Below the pieces are notes generated by a model that worked only from the letters and a program-made list of their open reading frames with translations, was not told the DNA's origin and did not search any database. A stretch of DNA of 64,000 nt from Bromus sterilis. Its lineage: Eukaryota; Streptophyta; Magnoliopsida; Poales; Poaceae. The DNA is taken from positions 73,603,501-73,667,500 of the forward strand of contig OX465601.1 in the NCBI GenBank assembly GCA_950022295.1. Reading direction: 5' to 3'. The translations under genes were made by a program, and so were the position numbers. Below are positions 1-11,037 of the stretch, in pieces. How positions within the stretch are numbered: the stretch's first letter is position 1; each line of letters starts with the position of its first letter.

Positions 1-75
1 CATTTCATTAAATAAGAGGAAGTTTAAGACATGACAAAAGCCGCAGTGAGTTTTACTCTCGCGGTATAACAGTTC

Positions 76-914
76 TCAAATGCTTGGAACCTCAATGATC
101 ATGGACGGAGCTGCAGCGTTGTGAAAGACCTTGACATTGCGCTGGGACCAAATCTCCCATGAAACCAGCATCATCAAGAAGCACCATTGGTGAACAGAGA
201 TCCACGCCGTCCAAGTTGATGGAATGATGTAATGTATGCCTAGCCAAGGAAGAATGACGCGCCAAATACGAAGCGTGAAGCGGCATTGGAATAGGAGATG
301 GACCGTCGATTCTTGAGCTTGCTTGCACAACAGGTACAACCCGCAGTTGTGCCATCCTTGATGAAATGGATCAGACGTTCAAATTCATTTTTGGAGAACC
401 AACCAAGCAAAGAACTTACACTTAGGAGGAGCCCACACTTTCTACATCGAGTGTACCATATCCGAAGAGGTGAGACACTCAAATTGCACCTTATAGGCAG
501 ATGAAGCAGTGTATGTGCCATCATTGATGAAGTTCCAAACAATGGAGTCCTCAATTATCATTGTTGAGAGTGATGGTGGAAATCTTCTCTCAAAGCCGAG
601 CGAATTGATGGACATGGTCAACGGTGAGGGCATTAGTAAAATTAAATGTTTGCAATCCAATGGTTGTTGGTCAAAACTTGTTGCACAGTGGAACTATTTT
701 TGCGAGAGATTTCAAAGATCTTTTGTGGAATGTGGCGGGGGTGTAAACCATGCGGCCGTGCATCCATTACCAATTGAGACTGTGGTGACAGTCGCAAAGA
801 GAGTACGGTCCTCCTCTGTGCACGGTGATCCCATACCAATCCAAGGCTTAGTGTTGTCCTTCCACTTCAACTAGAGCCACCAAAGACGAAGGGCCTTAGC
901 AAATTTGTAGACAT
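76..914 (-). pseudogene. LINE ORF2 C-terminal region with zf-RVT-like motif (broken)
   Basis: The 339-76 frame carries CKQAQESTVHLLFQC, which matches the C-x2-C...H-x3/4-C layout of the zf-RVT zinc-binding motif at the end of plant LINE ORF2 (here the first Cys pair is degenerate). It is followed by WEIWSQRNVKVF, a conserved end-of-protein motif. Between 340 and 914 the same protein can be followed only in short pieces in shifting frames. The region probably bound nucleic acid during target-primed reverse transcription. It is the direct continuation of the RT fragment above and belongs to the same dead copy. Confidence 0.7.
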
Positions 915-1637
915 TTAATTTAGCACACCCAACCCTCCACGGTTCTTGGGCTTACACACGAGATCCCAATGAACTTTGCATTTTCCATCGGAGACCTTAT
1001 CTGCGCCCGCCCAAAGATAGGCGCGACGAATACTATCAAGCTTCTTCATTACCTCCACCGGGATGTCGAGGGGAGTGAGATGGTAAACGAAAATGGCCAT
1101 GAGGACAACCTTAGTGAGAACAACCCTTAATAGTCTTAACAAATATAGCAGCGCCATCGGCATAAAGGGAGGCACGGACTATCAGAGTCCTTCCATAGAG
1201 GGGATGGAGCTTCCCTTGAGTCGTAGCCTTGTTAAGGAGATAGTGGAGGTGATCAATCGCCAACACGAAGAGCAGTGGGGACAAAGGATACCCTTGTAGG
1301 AGACCACGTCCATGCTTCAAAGGACCACCCACCAACCGTTGATCAAAACTCGAGAGGAAGCCGTGGATAAAAGAGCCGAAACCGAATTACGGAATCTGCT
1401 CGGGAAGCCAAGCTGTCTTAACAGACCCATAAGGAAATCCCATCTCACTGAGTGAAAGTCTTTCTTGATGTCAAGCTTGAAGAGCAAAGCCGGCGAATTG
1501 GAACGGTGAAGCTTTCTTGCCAAGTTCCGAACGTACATGAATTTATCATGAATGTTTCTCTTCTGTATGAAGGCGCTTTGGGCATTGGAGACAAGGCTTT
1601 GCATGTGAGGAGCAAGGCGAATGACCATCATTTCCAC
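915..1637 (-). pseudogene. LINE reverse transcriptase (broken)
   Basis: Three overlapping minus-strand reading frames (1637-1317, 1335-1111, 1175-915) together cover the RT core. Visible motifs are NAQSAFIQKR, FKLDIKKDFHSV (the palm aspartate region), LLQGYPLSPLLFVLAID, and the catalytic box as YADGAAIF. The usual YADD has lost its second Asp: GAC has become GGC at about 1155. Downstream, the post-RT segment includes LTKVVLMAIFVYHLTP and KNRGGLGVLN, typical of plant LINEs. In life the protein would copy LINE RNA at a nicked target site. At least two frameshifts separate the pieces, so no active enzyme is possible. Confidence 0.85.
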
Positions 1638-2144
1638 AATGATCTTGGCAACAACTTTGTGCCACGTTTTAGCCTCTGGTTAAAAAAAAATCAAAAGTTG
1701 TGACATGCTGTCCAGAAAATAGAATCTATTTGCTCCATTGAAAAAATTCTTAAAAATCACCAGATCGTCTTTTTGATCTAATTTTTTTGGTAGTATGCTC
1801 TATACAGTTGATTTTATGCGGCATGTTCTGAGTTTTTTGATTTGATTTGCAGAAGTTCCCCTAAAAAAATATTTATTACCTGCTGGTCTATTTTTCCGAG
1901 ATTCTGTCCTGTTTTTCCTTTTCCCAGTTTTTGCAAATCTTAAGCTTGCCTTTTCTTTGCAAAAAACTTTTTGGCAATATGGAGAAACAATAGCTCTTCA
2001 TGAAAATCTTTATTTCCATCAGAGGAAAATTATTTTATTATGGGTACTAACCTCTCTAATCAGCTTATGATGAGTTTCGTATGAAGGGAGTTTTCAAGTG
2101 TGCGAGGAAGATGATGAAAGAAGGTCCGGGAGTGTCAAAAGCTC

Positions 2145-2227
2145 AAGCTTAGGGATGCCCCATGAAACCCAAGAAATATTCAAGGAGACTAAAGCGTCTA
2201 AGCTTGGGGATGCCCCCGTGCATCCCC
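2145..2227 (+). other. Duplicated PPT-like motif with hairpin
   Basis: AAGCTTAGGGATG (2145-2157) and AAGCTTGGGGATG (2200-2212) lie 55 bp apart. The second runs into an 8-bp stem GGGGATGC / GCATCCCC (2206-2227) with a CCCCGT loop. The same 13-mer forms the 3' polypurine tract at 4443. Equivalent pairs occur in the two related elements. The function is not known; an internal plus-strand priming site is one inference. Confidence 0.6.
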
Positions 2228-3028
2228 TTCTACATCAATAATCATCAATTCGTCCTTCTTCACACTATATTTTTATCAATTCATATGTTATGTGCTATGC
2301 TTGGAGCGTCTTGCATTTACTTTTCAGTTTGCTTTGCTTAGTTTTAGTTTTGTTTGCTGTTCATAACAAGTTGGAACCTAGCATACCTTATTTGGGAGAG
2401 AAACACGCTCCACTTTCACCTAGAATGCTCATAGTTTGTATGCTCATCTTTGTTGAGTGTTCTTTACCTTTTCTAGCTGCTGTCATGTTTAGCTCTTGCT
2501 TTCATGTTTATATTTTAAGAGCTTTTATTTAGGTTGTTACTTCTGCAACTCTTTTGATTTTTCATGCTTATCTTGTTTAGAGAGTTGGCCTATTGCACTG
2601 AGTGTGTGTGTCTTACTTTGAGTAGGTAATTGAGGTTGCTGTTATAAGTTTAGTAATAACTTGCAATAGTTTTGAGGTATTGATTTGAGTAATGTTAAGA
2701 CATCTGTGTGTCAAGAGCTCAAGCCTTTTAGTGACAGGTGTCGTATTTTTGTTAATTGTGCTTATTTTCGAGAACTACAAAAATTAGTTGAGAACTCTAT
2801 CTACTAGATGGATCACTAACCTCTGGAGGGGTTACAATATATAGAGTACACTCACGTACCATGTGTCGAGGATGCGCAGGGATACCCAAGCCCCCATAGA
2901 CTCCTCCTAGGGGTACATGTCTCTTTGTGAATCTCTTGACTAAGATAGAGAGTTACCAATAATAAGTGGATGAGTTCCTTGGACTAATGCGAGTATTCGA
3001 TTGTTGGCACTTCCAACACCATATTTTG

Positions 3029-3283
3029 CTAACCTCTTCGGTACCGTGCATTGCCCTTTCTCATCTTGAGAGTCAGTGCAAACTTCGCCGGTGCATCCAA
3101 ATCCTTGGCATGATACGCTCTGTCATCATAAGCCTTATTATATCCTTCCTCAAAACAACCACCATACCTACCTATCAAGGCATTTCCATAGCCTTTCCGA
3201 GGTACATTGCCATGCGACATCCATCTTCTCATGACTTGATCTTTCATTGTCATACATGCTTTTGCTTGATCATAGAGCCGCAT
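3029..3283 (-). other. Possible antisense ORF in Athila-type 3' region (copy 1)
   Basis: An 84-codon minus-strand frame encodes a peptide with the core GNVPRKGYGNALIGRYGG. Two other elements in this window have an open frame at the same antisense place (50745-51035 and 43090-43341), with the core GNISRKGYGNALIGRYGG. Family membership is unrecognised. Because all three DNA copies are homologous, shared openness is weak evidence for coding; the N-terminal ends differ and one copy appears frameshifted. Confidence 0.25.
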
Positions 3284-4415
3284 GCTAGTTGGGCTTTGCC
3301 CTTATAATTGCTACATGACGCGCTAGTATCATTGCATATGATGCTATACTGGCAGAGACGTACATTTGCATACATAATGATAGATTTCAGTTTTCTTTAT
3401 GTTGAGTACTTCTTATAAAGTGTGTGATCTTCTACATCGCTGTAAAATATAGAGTGTTGCCCTTAAAGTGAGGAAAAGATACTAAAGAGGACACAAATAA
3501 AAGATCCCAAAAGAGAAAAAATTAAAAGATTCCAAAGAGGACAAATGAGAGATAAATAGAAAGAGGCAAAAAGGCCATGAAAATAAAAAAAATAGAAAAA
3601 TGAGAAAGAAAAAAGAAATAAAAAGAGAGAAGGGGAAACACCATCATTCCTTTTGAAAGATCCACAGTCGTACTCCAAAGTAATTTTGTACTACATTGAG
3701 AGTTTCAAATCATTCATGCATAGCTATGTGGGGATCCTTACACTATAGAACTTGGCTTGTATATTCCAATGATGAGCCTCCTCAAACGAGCTCTAGGTCC
3801 TCTTGAGAAAGCAAGTTGGATGCACCCCCACTAGTTCCATTGGAGAGCTTCCCATACCTCATATGTGCATCCGTTGCATGGCAATCCCTACTCCTCACAT
3901 CATATCTATCATTTGGATTTCTCTCGCCTGTGATTGTCCTCATTGATGCGAGCCTTTCACACTTCTTTAATCTTCCTTCCCCATAATTATTCTATTGCCA
4001 TCCTAAGTGCCAATATATCTTGCTCGTGCTCATTCATTGCATGAGTGCTCGAAATCTAAAGGGAGAGGATCATTTTGACTTGTACCTCGCTAGTGGTCTA
4101 GGGACGAGTCATAATAAGATTTCAAAGGAGACTCAATGTGAAGTTTTAGTAGATTGAGTTCTCAACAACTACTAGTATATTTTTATGCTCTACACCCATC
4201 TCCCACTTCTTGCACAAGAAACACCGATTGGACACATTCGAGTCACGAACAACGAGAGCTCTTGCACCTTTATGTTCTTACTTTGCTAGTTTCAATACTA
4301 GATATAAACTCTTGCTTGTTATTGACTTGACTTGAATTGCATATCTAACTTGTTGTACTTTAAAGTTAAATCTTTGTTGGTAGCCTGTCACCACATAAAT
4401 TATCTTTGTTATCAT

Positions 4416-4441
4416 ATTCCTGCTCGAGGACGAGCAGGAAT
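4416..4441. repeat. Perfect 11-bp hairpin upstream of PPT
   Basis: ATTCCTGCTCG and CGAGCAGGAAT form a perfect 11-bp stem with an AGGA loop, ending two bases before the PPT. The right arm (CGAGCAGGAATTAAG) is conserved in the two related elements at 52085-52102 and 42010-42035, but the left arm is degraded there. Confidence 0.8.
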
Positions 4442-4442
4442 T

Positions 4443-4456
4443 AAGCTTGGGGATGT
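4443..4456 (+). other. Polypurine tract (plus-strand primer site)
   Basis: AAGCTTGGGGATGT directly precedes the 3' LTR start TGATACG at 4457. The same sequence sits at the same place in the related element at 52100-52113 and, in reverse, at 42006-42018. Confidence 0.75.
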
Positions 4457-6098
4457 TGATACGTCCCAAACGTAACTATAATTTCTGCTTGTTCCATGCT
4501 TATTTTGGTGATATTGCTATATGTTTTGCTACACTTTCATACCTTTTACAACATATTTGGAGTAACCTACTAACTCAGTGCCCCAGTGCCAGTTTCTGTC
4601 TGCTGTTGTCCGTGCATTGCAGAAAAATGCCAATTATTAAAGTGCTCGGAAAAATCCAGAAAAATCAGATAAAAAATCAGCACGGTAGAAGACTCCAGAA
4701 CACCAAAGGAGGGCAAGAGGGGGGGGGGGCACCCCCTGGCCAGGCGGCAACCTGGCGCGACCAGGTGCCTGGTCAGGTGGGGCCTCCCCTCGAGCCCCCC
4801 CTTTGGCCTATTTATTACTCCCTCTCCAAAAACCCTCGGGAGGACCTCCGTTACGTGATTTTCACCACTGTTCCGCTTCCGCTGCGATCCCGAGATTGGG
4901 ATCGCCAGAAGACCCTGTCCCGGCACCCTGCCGGAGGGAGGATTCACTTCCGTAGTCTCCTCCACCGCCATGCTCACCGCACGGATGTGCCGTGAGTAGT
5001 CCACCTTGGACCATGGGTCCATGATCAGTAGCCATACGATGTTTTCTCTCCACTCTTGTGCCTCAATTCTTAGACCTCGTGAGCTTCCCTACATGATCAA
5101 GGCACTTATGTATTAGTTTCTGTGTTGCCATGCTGTGTTTGCTGGGATCCAATGGATTATGAGATTATGCTCAGATTGTGATGAGTAATATATTTGGTTT
5201 ACTTTTTATTATTATTTCTTGAGTATTCTTGCATGTTCTCCGTTGCTTTGTATTGCTTTGGACAAGTAGTAGATAGTAACTCCAAGAGGGAGCGTTATGC
5301 ATGATTGTGGGTTCATGCCCCCCGATGTCTAGCTTGAGTGACAGAAACATGAGACTAGGGGTGTGTTGTTGCCACCAGGGATAAAACAACGGTGCTTGTA
5401 ACTGTGATTGTAAGGATTTCTTACTTTACACATAGTGTGTTAATGCAGTTGTCTGTTGCTTTGATCCTACAGTTTGGCTGGGCGTCGCAACTTAATACTA
5501 GCGAGATGTTCTGGATAGATATCTCAAGGTGGATGATTAGTGAGTAGATGCTGATGGATAAATGGTCTACTCGTCTTGGCGTACTTCCCATACGATTGAT
5601 CCTCTAACTTTCTTGTAGCATGATTAGCATTGCGGTGCGTTGATAATTCTGTTAATTGACCAGCTGTAATTTATTCACCCAAACATAGTTGTTTATCGTT
5701 ATTTGGGAGAGAGGCATTACTAGTGAAAGTCGTGGGACCCCGGTCCATATTTCCACCATAGTTTACACCGTTCACCTTTACTGCTTTTATTTACTTTCCG
5801 TTGCAATCACCACTACTATTTCCACCCTTGTGTTTTGACCCTTTATAAACAACAAGACCGGAGAGATTGACAACCTCTCTGACTCGTTGGGAGCAAAGTT
5901 ATTTGTTGCTGTGTGCAGGTCCACGTCAACTTAATCTCCATTCGGCAATGAATATCTGGCGCCGTTGACACCTACTTGTATCTCTTGGAGTCCCGCTGGT
6001 CGATAACCTTGGTATCTTTACCGAGGGAAATTTGCTGCTGTCTACATCTCAACCTTCCACTTGGGGTAGCCAACGAGGAGCACTATCCAGTGCCATCA
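4457..6098 (+). mobile_element. Athila-type 3' LTR
   Basis: The LTR is 1642 bp, starting TGATACGTCC and ending ...GTGCCATCA. It belongs to the same LTR family as the copies at 32414, 35142, 38326, 40382, 46119, 52114 and 52445. It has a C-rich block near 4720-4800 and a TATA-like TTTATTACTCC after GGCCTATTT near 4805. The 5' LTR is not in the window, so a target duplication (expected ACATT, 6099-6103) cannot be tested. Reading frames inside it, on both strands, recur in sister LTRs with stops and are not genes. Confidence 0.85.
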
Positions 6099-6150
6099 AC
6101 ATTATAGACCATTAAAAAAGCAAAGCACTTAATTTTAGTTTGCTTTCAGT

Positions 6151-8350
6151 TTGGAACCATATATTAGAGAATTTAGGCTGCATTTCGAGGGCACATACAT
6201 TGTGGAAAGAACATTCTCCCTTACAGACATGAATTTTATGACATTGCTTGCATTGATTGAGCTAGAGGGGTTTGCAACACATGAGTATATTTATTTTTTC
6301 AAGGATGTTGGCAAGGGTATGGAAGGTTTGCAGTTCATAGATAGTCAGGAGGCAGTAGAAGAACTGATTGAGAATTGTGATGATACAGTTTTGAAGATGT
6401 TAGTTGTAGACTCTTCTCAGGATAGATCAAAAGAGCTTAACATGGGAGCCCTATATGTTGAGCAGCAGGCCCAATTACCTAACTCACTAGGTGGACCTGT
6501 ATTAAGTGTATCACAGGATGATGTTGTCCACTTACATGGCCCAGTTTTGAACACACAACAGAGCTACAACCTTAACAGTTCAAATGTCATTTCTGAAGAA
6601 GAAGATGATGACATGGATAAATCATCATCAGACTTTGAATTTAGCAGGGGTGAATGCTCTAATGGCATGAGCAAGACAATGTCATACAAATCTTGGAAGA
6701 GGGGTCAGGAGCAGCTTGTGGATTTAGTTAATATTGAGGAGCAACCTATGGATGCAGACAATATAAATTTTACAATAGGCAACCCTGCATTTGAAGGTGA
6801 AAGTGATGTTTCAGAGTTTTGGCAGGAGGAGCAAGTGGAATCTGAAGAGGAAAATGAAGAGGAAACTATGAGAGCACTTGTTAGGCCACATAAATTATAA
6901 CCAATCAGAAAAACCACAGGGAGGATTGGGCCTACTACTAGAGCACACCATGAACCTAAGAATTTCAGCTTTGAATATTATGTCCCTCAAGCTGATGAAT
7001 GTGTGTTCCCTAGTTGTGATGGAGTTTCTGAAGATGAGGATTCGGTTCGGTTTTTACCTTTTGACAGGAAGAAAGGTACAAGAAAAAGAAGGGAAGGGTG
7101 TGGTATGACTCATCATTGCCTCTTGCACATGAACAACTTAACAAGGGCTTGCGTTTTACTAGTGTTTATGAGTTTAGGAAGGCATTGATGAATTACCATG
7201 TTAGGGTTTTGGGGAACTTTGACTACCACAAGAATGATCCCAGTAGGTTTATATTCTGGTGCATAGAAAGAGATCGTGGATGTCAGTTTTACATGACTGC
7301 TTCTAAAGTAGAACATGAAAGCACATTCCAAATCAAGAAGTGTAACATCGATCAAACTTGTGGAGCTAGTGGGGAGACTACAAAGGTAACAACTACTTGT
7401 GTGGCAGAAGTTTGTGAGAACACAATTAGATCAAATCCTAAAGCTGGTGTAGACACTATTTTGAAAGACACGAAAAAGAAGTTTGGTGTTCATGTTCCTA
7501 AGAGTGTGGAGTACATGGCTAGGGTGATGGAAGTAGATGCAGTTCAAGGAGACCACAAAGAGCAGTACAGAAGGTTGAGGGACTACCTTCAATGTGTCCT
7601 TGATTCAAACCCTGGTAGTAGGTGCATATTTACAACTTATAAGGATGGAATCAACCCATCTCCCAATCCAAGGTTCAAGTACATGTTCTATTGCCTCCAT
7701 GCTTCAAAAGAGGGATTTCTCAATGGATGCATGCCATTTATTGATAAGATACAACTAGATAAATACTTTCTTCATAAAATTTTCATTGGTAAGAGGGATT
7801 TTGACTATGTATATGTTTGCAGGGCTTGATGGATGCTTTATGAAGCTTACTACTAGCCAGCAGATCCTAGCAGCCACTAGAAGAGATGGCAACAACAATA
7901 TCTTCCCAATTGCATTTGGTGTAGTAGACAAAGAAGATGGTGATAGTTGGATCTGGTTTTTAACAAACTTAGAGTGTGCATTGGGATTGGCAACAAGTTT
8001 GGCAATTACACCATCATGTCTAATAGACAAAAGGTTAGTAAATGGAGTAATTCTTTGTTCTTCTATTTTGGTACTTGTTCATATGATCTTGTAGTGGTCT
8101 AGGTGTAATACTTAGTAATACGCATAATATTATTGTGTGAACAAAGACTGCTTAAGGAAATAAATGATGTGTTCCCTCATTCCCCACTGAGATACTGTCT
8201 TAGGCACATTTATGCCAACTTCCAGTCCCATGGTTTTAGAGGAGAAGAACTAAAAAAATGTAGACAAAGCTAGCTATTCTTTCACACAACATGGATTTGA
8301 TTCTGCAATGCAAAGTTTAAAAAAAATGCATGTGAGCCTTCTTGGATGTG
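6151..8350 (+). pseudogene. MULE (MuDR-family) transposase, N-terminal and catalytic part
   Basis: A cut-and-paste DNA transposase of the MuDR/MURA family. Frame 6151-6897 gives an acidic N-terminal region. It hits a TAA at 6898-6900, then continues in frame to about 7090, where a one-base shift moves it to the frame at 7098. That frame holds the Mutator DNA-binding domain (FRKALMNYHVRVLGNFDY, FIFWCIERDRGCQFYM). The DDE-type MULE domain follows: GLDGCFMKL, ATRRDGNNNIFPIAFGVVDK, DSWIWFLTNL, then after an intron PLRYCLRHIYANFQSHGF. Introns are inferred at 7744-7822 (donor changed from GT to AT) and 8034-8146 (GT-AG, frame kept). Another shift lies in an A7 run near 8253. No functional protein can be made. 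The gene resumes at 16817. Confidence 0.85.
8034..8146 (+). other. Intron in MULE transposase gene
   Basis: Removing 113 bp between AAAAG|GTTAGT and ACAAAG|ACTGC joins the frame before it (IDK) to RLLKEINDVFP, which is the family-typical continuation. This is inference from frame and homology only. Confidence 0.6.
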
Positions 8351-8355
8351 GTTAA
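8351..8355 (+). repeat. Target-site duplication GTTAA (left)
   Basis: GTTAA immediately left of the Copia LTR, matched exactly at 16812-16816. Confidence 0.95.
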
Positions 8356-10067
8356 TGTTGGATGTGTGCCCTAGAGACAAATTAATAAAGATATTTGTCA
8401 CATATCCGTTTTGTTCATAATACGTTTTATACTGTGCTATAACTGTATTACTTGGAAATACTAATACAGGTGTAGTATAAAACATGGTCCGTAGTTTAAC
8501 TCGGGTAAACTATCTCATTGGGCAATTGATTGATCAAGCTTTCCTGATCATGGCGACACTTAAGTCCATTGAAAATGAGGTCATATCATTAGGGGAATGA
8601 TGTGATGGACAGACACCCACCTAAAGTAATGCAATGTGATCGAGTCACATAGTTCAGCGTTGCTATGACTTTGTAACGTATGCCTTAGTCCTTAGACCGT
8701 AATGATCATACGTAATCACGATCTATGAGGAGACTTTGATTTGTATCCCACCGCCTGACTGAAATATGCTGGCTATAACGGAGCACTTTGGGTATTCCGA
8801 AATAGATGGTTGATGAGTATGTTAATAGATCAAAGCGGGATTTGTCAGTCCTTGTGACAGGACAGGTACTCTGGGCCCACTCGGTGATATTTGCATCAAC
8901 CCCTTGCAAGGACGTGACTAGGTCACAAGAGATGCAATGATCATGGACGAGAGAAGTTGTTTGTCGTGAACGATATGTGAACACGGTATGTGGGATACCG
9001 ACGATCAAACCTCGGACAAACAAAGTACCGCAGAACAAAGGGATTACGTCGTATCGTTAACGGTTTCCAAAAGCGATCGAAGCTCATTCGATGGAAGCGC
9101 AGGGGCTGTCAAGGATTGTAACCAGGTCCAACTGACTAGTCATTGGTCCATGAGAAGAGTCTCGACCATGTCTACTGTTTCCCGGACCGTTAGGGTGTTA
9201 CACTTAAGGGCAATCGATGCATAGGACAGTTACGGGATCAATCGGTGAAATAGGAGAAATCACCGGAATAGTTCCGGAGGAGGACGGAATGGTTTCCGGA
9301 CATTTTGAATAGTTCAAAATAAAGTTTAATTGTTTTAATAATGCTTTTATTATTTAATTATCTGAATTAAATATTTAAAACTTATTAAATAATTAAATAA
9401 TGGAAAAAAGGCTATATGGGCCTTAGAGGCCCATTAGGGGAGGAGGGGTTCCCCCCTTGGGCTTGGCGCCAAGGGGTGGGGCCCAACCCCCCCTTGGCCG
9501 GCGCACCCCTCCCCCCTTGGGGGTTTAGTCCCACATGGGGGAGGGAAGAGGGATCACACCCCCCCTTGGCCTTTATATAGAGGGGTAGACCCCCCTTTTT
9601 CCATACAACAATTGATCTCCTTCTTCTTCCTTCTCCATTTCCGGAAGTGGACTCCCCTTGTTTGGAGTCTGCACCAGGATTGGAGTTCTCCACCATAAGG
9701 CAGGCCGTCGCTCTGCCGGAGTCGGGATCCGTATCCGTCTTTCTTCCGCTGCTCGTCTGGTTCGGAGCCCGGGAGGAACATCGATTGTGCCGTACGTGTA
9801 TAATCCCTTCGAGGCATTACACCTGTGGTGCTGCTTCGTCGCTGGAGGTTTACCGGGAGTCATCCTCGCCGGTGGTGGTCTTCTACACGACAGGGAGGTC
9901 GTAGTTCTGAGTCTACGCCAACCACGTTCGTAAGAACGTTTCCCGCTTTCGGTCTTCAAAGGTATGAACACCGATTCCCTCCGTTACTTTACATCGCCAT
10001 AGCATAGATCTTGGGTTCGGGTACCGTAGGTGTGAAAAATTTGTGTTTTCTGCCCCGTATCCCAACA
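8356..10067 (+). repeat. Copia 5' LTR
   Basis: 1712 bp, TGTTGG...CAACA. It differs from the 3' LTR at scattered single bases, for example GTGTG/ATGTG near 8365 and TTTGC/TTGC near 8890. It includes a C/G-rich block at 9420-9560 just upstream of a TATA box. Confidence 0.95.
9572..9580 (+). promoter_or_regulatory. TATA box of Copia 5' LTR promoter
   Basis: TTTATATAG follows a GC-rich block and would drive the genomic transcript from about 30 bp downstream. The same box is at 16316-16324 in the 3' LTR. Confidence 0.6.
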
Positions 10068-10068
10068 G

Positions 10069-10080
10069 TGGTATCAGAGC
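10069..10080 (+). other. Primer-binding site (initiator tRNA-Met)
   Basis: TGGTATCAGAGC begins one base after the LTR end CAACA. This is the classic complement of the 3' end of plant initiator tRNA-Met and primes minus-strand synthesis. Confidence 0.95.
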
Positions 10081-11037
10081 TAGCTATGCGTAGATGTATT
10101 GTACGGATAGAACACATCTAGGATGTGGGCATCGAATCTTCATTCGTTACCCTCCCACGTGCACTCATTCAGCATTGCGGCAATGTTTGATGAAGCGGCC
10201 CCCGACCGACCTTACGCGTTTACGCGAGACTGGTTCCACGCTTGACATATGGCTTGTACCATATAAAGTGGCTGGGGGGGTGTCTGTCTCTCTGCATTAG
10301 CGATGCGAAGATGTTTGCAATGGAGGGCCCCGACAGGGGTGTAATAGAGACGGATGGGAGACGGTGTTGTGGCTTGTTTTTCGCAGGATAGAAATCGGTT
10401 CTCTCTCTCGAAACCCCTAGCAGCCACGTAAAACTTGCACAAGCTAAAGTAGAAAGGCGTTTTAACTTTGCTTTGCATGAAGGGGGATCATAGGTTGTAT
10501 GATTTAAAGTTTTACTTCCTGTTTTATGCTAGTATGCTAGATATATCGACGGTAGCACGAAACAGGACCATCTCTCACAATACCAACATTGTGTTCTCCC
10601 TTTTGATGGGCACCACCTGGAAGGTTCTCCCATATGGCTTGATGCTCCGTACATACCGGAGTTGTCCTACATATTCAACGGAGTTCGCATGAGGTTGGGT
10701 TCGGCGAGCCTGGCATATGCAGATATGGCCTTGCTGAACAGCTAACATCAAGGTTCGATTGGCAGGCTTGACGTATGTAGATGCGGGCCTGGAACACAGA
10801 AGACCGAAAGGTCGAGCACGAGTCACATGCCTGATGTGATTGGCTTAGAGGCCTACCTGGTTCACATACTAGGCCGTACATATCGGGGGAGGTATGGGGG
10901 CTGGGATTGTGTAATCACTTAGTTAAATTGAGAGGTGTTTATCTAAGTGGGAGCTTTCTAGAATTTTAAGATTAAATTGAAACTCCACATTATGAACAAA
11001 AGTCTAAATATGTATCGTTGTGAATCCAACCTTGTAG
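10081..11037 (+). other. Copia untranslated leader
   Basis: 957 bp between PBS and the gag ATG. Only short frames on either strand, with no recognisable product. It contains several imperfect repeats around words such as GGCCT and CATATG (10700-10860) but nothing I can name. Confidence 0.7.

Larger units (their letters stand above)
1..1655 (-). mobile_element. LINE (non-LTR retrotransposon) fragment, 5'-truncated
   Basis: Minus-strand translations in several frames give consecutive pieces of a plant LINE ORF2: reverse transcriptase fingers and palm, post-RT region, and the C-terminal zinc-finger region. The endonuclease and N-terminal RT part, expected above about 1655, are absent; the sequence there changes to Athila-type Gypsy DNA. 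No poly(A) tail or target duplication is visible, and the 3' end may lie left of the window. Frameshifts and stops every few hundred bases make it a dead copy. The junction near 1655 is fuzzy because both partners share a similar stretch (TTTGTGCCA). Confidence 0.85.
1656..4456 (+). mobile_element. Athila-type Gypsy element, 3' internal region (5' part missing)
   Basis: This stretch aligns by eye with the non-coding 3' internal regions of two other elements here: 49440-52113 (plus) and 44670-42006 (minus). Shared landmarks in order are AAAGTTGTGACATGCTGTCC near 1693, two copies of AAGCTTNGGGATG near 2145 and 2200, a purine-rich A/G stretch around 3470-3640, and the terminal PPT before 4457. 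Gag, protease, PBS and 5' LTR are absent; the left edge abuts the LINE. No RT or integrase can be found. Except for a possible antisense ORF at 3029-3283, I see no coding sequence in it. Confidence 0.8.
6099..8350 (+). mobile_element. Mutator-like element (MULE), 5' portion of transposase region
   Basis: A MULE transposase gene runs left to right from here and is split by insertions at 8351, 18000 and 32414. The left edge abuts an Athila-type LTR, so the 5' terminal inverted repeat and first exon are not visible. AT-rich non-coding sequence at 6099-6150 ends in TTTGCTTTCAG, a good 3' splice site, suggesting that the frame starting at 6151 is not the first exon. No terminal inverted repeats of this element could be found in the window. 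Confidence 0.8.

Noticed and set aside
9412..9971. Several 80-130 codon frames in the Copia LTR (repeated at 16178-16715)
   Set aside because: GC-rich LTR sequence with overlapping frames on both strands and no domain; duplicated because LTRs are duplicated.
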